Below, in pieces: positions 56,592-64,000 of a stretch of DNA of 64,000 bases (position 1 is the first letter of the stretch; every line of letters begins with the position of its first letter). The position numbers were made by a program, and so were the translations under genes. Location of the stretch: assembly GCA_000469685.2 (NCBI GenBank), contig LS997566.1, positions 33,628,803-33,692,802 on the forward strand, read 5' to 3'. A model generated the notes under the pieces. That model saw nothing but the letters and a program-made list of their open reading frames with translations, was not told the origin of the DNA and did no database searches. This DNA comes from Haemonchus contortus. Taxonomy: Eukaryota > Nematoda > Chromadorea > Rhabditida > Trichostrongylidae.

Positions 56592-57290
56592 TCACGAAAA
56601 CTTCCGTCCTCTGTTTATTGAGTTCGATCGGACTCCTACAACTTTTCATATACCTTCTTTTTTGGTTCTTAGACACCATCTCAAAGAATTTCCCGTCATC
56701 CATGCATTATTTGTAATAGATCTGATCTAAATACCGGTTACTGATAAATATTGAGTGGGTGTTATGTTTTTGCTCCTCATTTTGCTTCAATTAAGTCTCG
56801 ATTTTTAAGTTGCCTCAATATATTTCGAGTTTCTCCTCAAAAATATTACTACTATGTTACTCCTTTTTTCCTTCAGTTCTGTAAAATCTAAGTTTACTTT
56901 CCTATATCGATGTATCCACAAAAGGAGTGGTGCCCTCTAGGAATTGGTACGAGTGAGAAGATTTTTTGGCGTGTTAGAGGTCAGCTGACAACTGAGAGGA
57001 ATTCACTTGAATTTGATGGAAATTTCTTTAAAAGTTCTCTTCATCGTAGAGTTTGGGACGATCTCGGTACGTTCGCTGGAAAGAATGTTCAAATTTACAT
57101 TTGTAGCCTAAGTAGTTGGTAAATTATGCAGATACTCTATCAGCTAGTTTAGTTCCTCAAATGCAGAATTTAACGCCTGTTTATTGCTTTACATCTCGCT
57201 TTTTCATTTCTCTTTCTAACATTGCTACTAGATGGTGTGTTATTCTTAACCCATGTTCTAGTTGTCCGTACGAGTTGTGCACTGTTTCAG

Positions 57291-57473
57291 TTGTGTTGGC
57301 TGAGCCCAAGCCCCGATTGTGAGGAGCATAAGCTGGCCATCAATAACCACATCGAAGTTGTGCCGCCGGAAGTCCTTAATGCTACACCGTCCTCGACATC
57401 GCCTGGTTCTACAGTGGGAAAAACGCTACTATTCGTCTTGAGTGCTGCTCTTTCTCTTTTAATGGGCAGATAA
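57291..57473 (+). CDS. Candidate last exon of a GPI-anchored or membrane protein
   Basis: After a CTGTTTCAG acceptor (ending 57290) the frame runs 60 codons to TAA. It contains a Cys, an N-glycosylation motif (NAT), a Ser/Thr/Pro spacer (TPSSTSPGSTVG) and a C-terminal hydrophobic tail (LLFVLSAALSLLM) that stops three residues later. This is the shape of a GPI-anchor signal. A second open stretch at about 56910-57115 (FWRVRGQL, NSLEFDGNFFKSS), loosely like a leucine-rich L-domain repeat, may be an upstream exon, but the splice was not resolved. An AATAAA lies at 58005-58010. Confidence 0.3.
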   Translation: MCWLSPSPDCEEHKLAINNHIEVVPPEVLNATPSSTSPGSTVGKTLLFVLSAALSLLMGR

Positions 57474-58004
57474 CCAACCATTCATAGAGCACTTAACAAA
57501 TATTATGTTATTTATGCATTCTACATATCAGATTTCTTTTTAATAGACTGTTTTGTTTACTCTTGAAGGGAATTCCGACGCGCTTTATATTTAAGCTTAT
57601 GTACTACATTCAGGAACCGTTTTAGAATCTTCCATAATTTAATTGTTCACCGGGATCCTTACCACGAAAAAGTTGATTGAGATCAGACCGAAAACTGATC
57701 TCTGAAGTGTCACAATGTAGTGGCCACGGGATAAGAATTCATCGGGTAGGGTGCCCAGTAGGTATCCGGAATCTTAGGTCATTTCATTGGTTATACAACT
57801 TTTTCTATTAAACTTTTCTTACTGTAGAGTTAGGTAAGACTTTTTTCTCCGGTCAAAATACAAACTCCTCTATTACATGGCATCCTCTCCCATCAATCTG
57901 GTGGGCTGACTACAATTCCCCTTTCCTTCATGAGATATGATCCTCTTATATATTTGACGTCTTTTATGGATTTCACTTCTTTCCTGCCTTATGATTGTGC
58001 AATG

Positions 58005-58010
58005 AATAAA
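58005..58010 (+). terminator. Candidate polyadenylation signal AATAAA
   Basis: AATAAA within CAATGAATAAAGTTTTAAGG, followed by T-rich sequence. It could end a transcript from the candidate gene near 57 kb. The distance of 530 bases from the stop codon is long for a nematode 3' UTR, so the link is weak. Confidence 0.25.
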
Positions 58011-61000
58011 GTTTTAAGGTTTAAAAATATTGTTGTAAAAACTTACAAGTCAGATGGGTAGGGAATTAAAAGGCCAAGCTCACGTTACAAGTTTTCTTTC
58101 TGGTATCTGAGATTTCCCTATAATATGAATTCGAGGCCACCCCGCATACGATATTTGCCCTTACAAGGTCGAACAACGTTCTGGGTAGAGCACAATAAGA
58201 TGCCAGAGATTGTGTCGAATGGATGCCACACCCACAGCGGATAAGTTTCAACGGCGTTGTAGAGGCTGCACTATCTCAGAGGAATTCTTTGTATTAAATT
58301 CAAAAAACTTGTCATAAGCCATGATGATAGTGAAAGGCAAATTCGGAAAATTTCCGCTTGATGTAGTCTACGGAGCAAATTCGTCTAAACACCCATTACA
58401 AGCCATTCCCCTCATGGTGATCTCGTACATCCTCCACTTCCACTACTTTTGAAAAGGCTTGTTTTTCGAGGATTTTCTTGCTCTTTTTGCCATCAATGTA
58501 CTGCTCTACATCGAAATTCCGCTTTCCAACTTAAAAAGGGTCCCTCAAAATTATCTATCGTGACTTGCCTTCGAATAAGTGAGTATTTTTTTCCACACCT
58601 GTTCCTCTCGCCAGCTTCCCAAGCTCCCAGCCTTAATAATATTAGTGAATAGCCAGGTGAAGGTAGAGCTAGTCTGGTCCATGACAAGGGCTTTCTCCGA
58701 GCTACATGTCCGGTCACTGAGCCAGGGGCCTCTCAGGCCTTGTGGCCCAGTTATCCTTCGCCGCCAATAATGATGCTGATTCGTACCATACTAATTGTAA
58801 GATAGTTTGTAAAGCCTTCACCACACGGAATATTTGTTTTTCACCTGTCCTGCGCCTTGTGCATCGTAGCTTGGGCCCAGGAATGAAACTCAACATAGAG
58901 ACACATCATCAATCCGGTACCAGCGCGTCTAAGGCAATAACACAACTGTGTTTATATGAATATTACATATATGAAAGATTAAAAAAAAGGGTGCGAGGAA
59001 GTAATGAAACCGATAACCACTACGCATACCCCAACTCGAATGAACCTACACAAAGCTACTAACGTCTTGGGTTGAGCACTGTCCCTGGTCAAGCTCAAAC
59101 GAGGATCAGCTCGATGTGTGATCCTTTCGTGGCACCTATGCCATCCAGACCATACTCCTCGATGTTGTTCTACATATACATTACGGAGCGCCGACGACCT
59201 AATGGATTGTCAAAGAAGCTCACCAACTAGCTGGCATGAATTTCAAAATTTTAGGCATTCCCAAGTTCGCCAGCGTCTCATCACAGTCAGTTTTTGTTTT
59301 TGACTAAGAAAGATGTAGTCAGTTGTTCGCCGATCTTCGGTCCATAGACAAGACACCGTTTTTACATCTTTTTATACTACATAGTAGCTGATGCATTGCA
59401 ATGTCATTCCATGAGTAAAAACATAATTAACTTGATGGGGTTAGCTGGAAAGGTGCTTAGCACATCTGATACCTGACACGTCATGGATGGCATCGGATTT
59501 CGCCTATTTGCGGTTGACCTATTTGAATCACTTGAACCTACTACCTTTACCAACAATCGATGCTTTTATTCCATTTCCAGTTATTTATCATTACTTTTAT
59601 TGCTACTGGAAGTCATGCTGGGACGGAAAGTAAGTTTCCCTGTTAATTTTTCCGCTCATTCAGAAATCTCCCTGTATCTGTCTCAGCAACCAGTTTTCGA
59701 TAGCTAAAAACAGGAGATTATCATCTCTTCGTATGAATATTTATCAGCTATTTCCATCTACATACATTTTAAGTCACTTCCTGGCTCAAAGAAGCTGTTG
59801 CTTATATGAATTCCCAGGAAGGCAGCTGTAGCTTTTCTTCGAGATTTTCTTCGAGTTCTAGTCTTTTGCCTTTTTCAAAAACACTCTGTTGCTAACACAG
59901 AGAATTTTTTAAATATACAGATACTCAAAAAAAAGCATTACCCGAAAACCTTGCCCAATTGTAATAGTTCTTTATGTTTTGAAAAACTCAAATATGTTTC
60001 AGCATCGCCATCTCCATTAGAAATCACGATAATCATTGAAGATCTGCGACTTCTTGAACTGGTATAGATCTCCATGCAACTTGTTATAGCTACTGAGATA
60101 TACTCCGACAGTATCTAATCTTATCTTCGATTACTTGAAAAGAGCAATTTAGGACGAACGTCCATCTACGATAAAGGTGGTTCTAAGTCTTTGCTTATAC
60201 TGGATCGAGAAACAGCTGCCGAGTAAACATCATATTCCTGAAGTGAGCTTCGAAAAAGCGTAAGTGGGAAATAGAGCGTTATGCTAAAGTAAAAAAATCA
60301 AATCAGACTGATTCATCAGTAACGAGCTTTTCACTACCTTCGTTTTTATTGCAGTTAGCCATAAGGGAATAAACGCTCCTGACTTTCGTAAATTTCAAGT
60401 TGATAAGAACTATAGCGCTCAAATGCCATTTGGGGCCGATGCAGTGCGCTAACTCTAAAAGGATATTCCGCGTAGTAACGAGGGGAAGCGATCTCAATAA
60501 TAAAACATTTTATTTTGAAATTATTTGGTAGATTGCTGAATGTTTGGCTGATCCGTTCCTTCATCACCTTTTTACCATAGTAACATATGCAGGTGTTCAT
60601 CGATATCAACTATGTAACATAGTGTGCTGTGTTAAACCTCCATACAATGTTACTGGTTGGTTTGGTGTTGATTTAACTATGAGGTAAATGATGATCATAT
60701 AGATCAATTTAGAAAGCATTTATACTTCTGCTATCATAAATTTGTTAAAGCACTGCTGATAAAATTAACATAGCCATTAAGGGAGAGTATTGCCCTCATA
60801 GAACCGTTGCGCAATACCAAAATAAATATGTGTTCTGTGCTTTGGATTAGGCACGAAACAATTATGGCATAGTTTATAAAACACCTTATTCAAGCATTAT
60901 AAAGAAAAATGGTACTGAATATAATACAATCTACACAATCTACAATAATAATAAGATTTACGAATTTATTCAATGCAACATAAGTATTCATTGGTACTGA

Positions 61001-61035
61001 AACACAGATTTCTTTGTATCCGTAATTAGCTTGAT
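58011..61035. other. Intergenic stretch, increasingly AT-rich
   Basis: No gene was recognised. From about 59880 the composition turns strongly AT-rich, continuing into the reverse transcriptase relic. The 60.3-61.0 kb part may hold the decayed N-terminal portion of that element, but no block is recognisable. Confidence 0.4.
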
Positions 61036-61747
61036 GTGGCTCCTGAGATGGACCTTCCCATTATTTATGCACTTCCGAAGTTACATAAAGAGAATCCTGT
61101 CAAATTTAGATTTATCATTAGTGCTCATAACAGCTGTATTAGACAATTAGCACAAGAGAGCACAAGAATTACCCACCATTTTTTTAGGTTTATAAAGAAA
61201 CATTTTATCAATTACACTAGAGCAATACAAAGTAGGAACAGAACTATGAAGTAATATTGGTCTATATGTTATATCAATATCAGTAATGAGCTCAATTCAT
61301 TTACCTATGACAATTTCAAGCTACACATATACCGCTGATTTTACTGATGTGTTTACAAATCTAAACCACAATCTAATTATAAATGATATGCACAAACTAC
61401 TTTAAATTTGCGTTACTAATGCTAACTAATGCTAACAAGACCATGATAGCAACTAATGGGTACCACGTTTTTTGTACAGAAGGCGCAGATATTAAAAACA
61501 AGCACAGCTACTGTAACACTGATGAATTGCCTTTTAAGTTGCCTGCCCATTTATCATCTGACAGAGATATCAAAAATTCAGTAAAAGTATGATATTTATC
61601 CAATTGAGATATATGGACGATTTATCAGCACTACATACCAAACTGAATCGGAAGAACATGAAGAACAATTTTCTCTCATACATAGAAATACACTTGAACT
61701 CAAAAAACACATTTGAATGAGAGAAACAGTAATTATTCAGACTTGAA

Positions 61748-61988
<241 letters not shown>

Positions 61989-61994
61989 TAATTG

Positions 61995-62328
61995 AGGTGA
62001 AAATGTAGTTGGGGGGCAACCCATTCGAAAGCTAGTTTTCAAATAAGAGCTTTCGTAGAGAAGGAGCACCGCGGTGACGAGTTTTCATTGTTTTTTTCTG
62101 CGGAAGGTAATCTTCCCAGCCACTCAGGTGCTCCTACCTTACCTAGGCTAATTTGGGAAACTAAATTTCCTCAGCTGAAACCGCATAAAAGAGCTAAGGT
62201 GGATGATGAGGATGAGGTTCCCATCATTCTCTAGTGCTGATATAACCAGGACTAACACGTTAGACTGAGTTCATTTCTTGATATACTGACCTCCGGATGG
62301 GTGGCCCCCCCAACTACATTTTCACCCT
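61995..62328. mobile_element. MITE with AGGTGAAAATGTAGTTGGGGGG ends
   Basis: The left end reads AGGTGAAAATGTAGTTGGGG and the right end is its close inverse (CCCCAACTACATTTTCACCC). The whole is about 334 bp with no coding capacity. The ends are related to those of the element at 33263. Insertion lies within the Penelope-like relic, so it is younger than that element. Confidence 0.75.
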
Positions 62329-62710
62329 GATTGATAACGAATTATATAATCAGAACTGAACTATATAACAAGACGATGATTTCAGCTTCAATGTCATCCG
62401 ATTTCCTCATTATGATACTAATATTTCCAATATTAATAGTGCCTCTGTTGTGTACACTGGAGCATCGAGAATTGCTAATACCTCTAATATGGAAACCACA
62501 AAAATAATTGAAATGACAGAAATTCTGAAAATTGGATGCAAGGAAGAACTCGTAATCACTTATGTAGTCAGGTGCATTTATAGTAATAAATTTATATGTT
62601 GCAAGATTTCTACTAAGGATGATTTCAATAAAATTACCTATTCAGTTAATGAAATTTTCAAACAAAATAAGCATTGCCTTATACAACTTCATATCCACTC
62701 CTGTTCTTGA

Positions 62711-63279
62711 TTCGAGCAACAGATCTTTACCCATTCCTTTTTCCACTAACCCAAACCACTGATGAGCCTCAGGGGAGGGTGGCTCATCTGGTGAAAAGGC
62801 GAAATGAGCCATCCTTGAGCTGCCTGGTTATTTTTGTCATTTTGATATTTCTGCTTATCGTTGTTTTTTAAGCTCCGCTGACTTCAGTTTGTTGCACTTT
62901 ACTTAAGGATTTTTCTTATGGTTTATTTGTTAGTACAGTGTTTATAACTTCAATATTAGATTTTTTACTATATGTCGTCAAGATATAATAATTTGTATGT
63001 CAAAAGAATACTCATTTCGTTTGGTACCGTTCCTCCCATCCAACCATCTACATAAATATAATATTTCTAATAATATTTATTTTATTTTAATAATATTTTC
63101 ATATGCTCCCAGCAAAGTTTAAGAGTTGATCATTAGATATTTTATGCCGCGATTTCGGGGACTGAGACCGAGCGTCCTTCAGAAATGATATGAATGAAGT
63201 TATGAAAAAGGTGGTGTTCTCTCATGGGTGTTAAAAAACAAAAAAATAAATGAATGATGAACAGAAGTGGTTGTTACAG
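62711..63279. other. AT-rich stretch, nothing recognised
   Basis: Short frames only. There are long A/T tracts at 63050-63110. The last bases before 63280 (GTTGTTACAG) form an acceptor for the next exon. Confidence 0.4.
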
Positions 63280-63496
63280 GATCGAACAACGACGTTACTT
63301 TGAGAAATTCAACAAACTACCGAACAACCGTCGTAGGCAATGCTATTCGACGGTTTTGACTGTACTCTGTCCACATTTTGTCCTGAATGACTATCCAAAG
63401 GACAGCCATAATTGTGATCTGCTGCTCATGGCAAAGGATAATGCGTCTGATGTTATTCTACTTCCTCACCTTCATACCGGGGAAAACCACACTTTG
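63280..63496 (+). CDS. Cys-loop ligand-gated ion channel-like exon (partial gene)
   Basis: This is an internal-exon candidate bounded by TTGTTACAG and GTATGA. The 72-codon frame contains STVLTVLCPHFVLNDYPKDS followed by HNCDLLLMA. This recalls the extracellular Cys-loop of pentameric channels, where two cysteines bracket a (F/Y)P-x-D motif after a TxxTxxC strand. Here 14 residues lie between the cysteines, while the usual number is 13. Two N-glycosylation motifs follow (NAS, NHT). Such proteins are plasma-membrane receptors for acetylcholine, GABA, glutamate and amines. No flanking exon was recognised upstream, and downstream the window ends. It could be a diverged channel subunit, a decayed exon, or chance. 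Confidence 0.38.
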
Positions 63497-63689
63497 GTAT
63501 GAAAATTTTGAAACCTCAAGATTGAAGTTTATCTAGAAAGCGAGGGGAATCATTTCGTGCACGTAAATTTGAAAAAAAGGAAAAAACGATAATCCACCAT
63601 TGGGGAGAAACTATGCTTTCTATCGGACCCCACAAAACAGAGCAAACTTTTATCGTGCCATGTACAAGCCACTGTTTTATACTCACAGG

Positions 63690-63830
63690 CGAATCTGGTG
63701 CTAACTCACCCCGGAGGTATAAAAGTCTTGGTTGGCCTGACTCGGGCGATAATTGATCAAGGATTCGATCCCTGGATCATGAGTATGTGATATGCACCAC
63801 TTGCCATTACACCACCTCCCTCACGAATAG
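63690..63830 (-). repeat. tRNA-derived SINE family B head, minus strand
   Basis: On the minus strand GGTGGTGTAATGGCAAGTGG (A-box) and CAGGGATCGAATCCTTGATC (B-box) match the head of the copy at 31598, followed by AGGCCAACCAAG and a short body. It seems truncated after about 140 bases. Confidence 0.65.
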
Positions 63831-64000
63831 CTTACTAACAAGAGAAACTGTGCTCTTCGGGATTTCTCATCGCAATTACAATCTCACGGCATCTCCGGCC
63901 ACATATGGGTCGGCTACACACTTGAATGCTGTTATTTTGGGTGGAACTTTCAAAGAGCCACGGTTTTGTTGGGGGTTTAGGTATTTTAGTCCTTCTTTCC

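Overview
The window is animal genomic DNA, most likely from a clade V (strongylid, hookworm-like) nematode. Every gene I could rebuild has many short exons with GT-AG introns, and acceptors of the compact TTTTCAG type with almost no polypyrimidine tract. All three gene models have an acceptor-like site just upstream of the ATG, as expected for spliced-leader trans-splicing. The space between and inside the genes is filled with nematode-style transposon debris. The organism assignment is inference; the exon structures are read directly from the sequence.

Three genes, all on the + strand, can be rebuilt: (1) 10430-16931, a 10-exon MRG15/MRG-1-type chromatin protein (about 371 aa, chromo-like plus MRG domain); (2) 20993-35142, a long-intron SLC22-like organic ion transporter of the major facilitator superfamily, with at least 12 recognisable exons and one or more exons unresolved; (3) 49989-56591, a complete 10-exon secreted class 3 lipase (343 aa). 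Weaker candidates are a Cys-loop ion-channel-like exon at 63280-63496, a possible GPI-anchored protein last exon at 57291-57473, and an unassigned minus-strand reading frame at 8647-9085.

Layout: 1-4.3 kb has no recognised gene. 4.3-7.56 kb is a large fold-back structure whose ends are inverted copies of a tRNA-derived sequence and whose interior is a frameshifted CR1/jockey-type reverse transcriptase. 10.4-16.9 kb is the MRG gene, whose third intron carries two long hairpin MITEs. 19.44-20.02 kb is a small TA-flanked Tc1/mariner derivative with an intact 134-codon reading frame. 21-35 kb is the transporter, whose introns hold a 118-bp minisatellite, a compound CA/ACACATAC microsatellite, an LTR-element remnant, a Tc3-like relic, a tRNA-derived SINE and a MITE. 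35.67-36.96 kb is a Tc1/mariner relic, with a deleted sister copy at 53.56-54.43 kb inside a lipase intron. 42.4-47.3 kb is a diverged tandem segmental duplication of about 2.1 kb. 61-62.7 kb is an AT-rich Penelope-like reverse transcriptase relic interrupted by an (AAT)n array and a MITE.

The three solid genes are functionally unrelated and show no operon-like spacing. I did not find a coherent undescribed multi-gene system. The items most worth a second look are the compact element encoding only a helix-turn-helix and tail, the fold-back reverse transcriptase, the hairpin MITEs, the LTR with a duplicated promoter module, and the odd Cys-loop exon.
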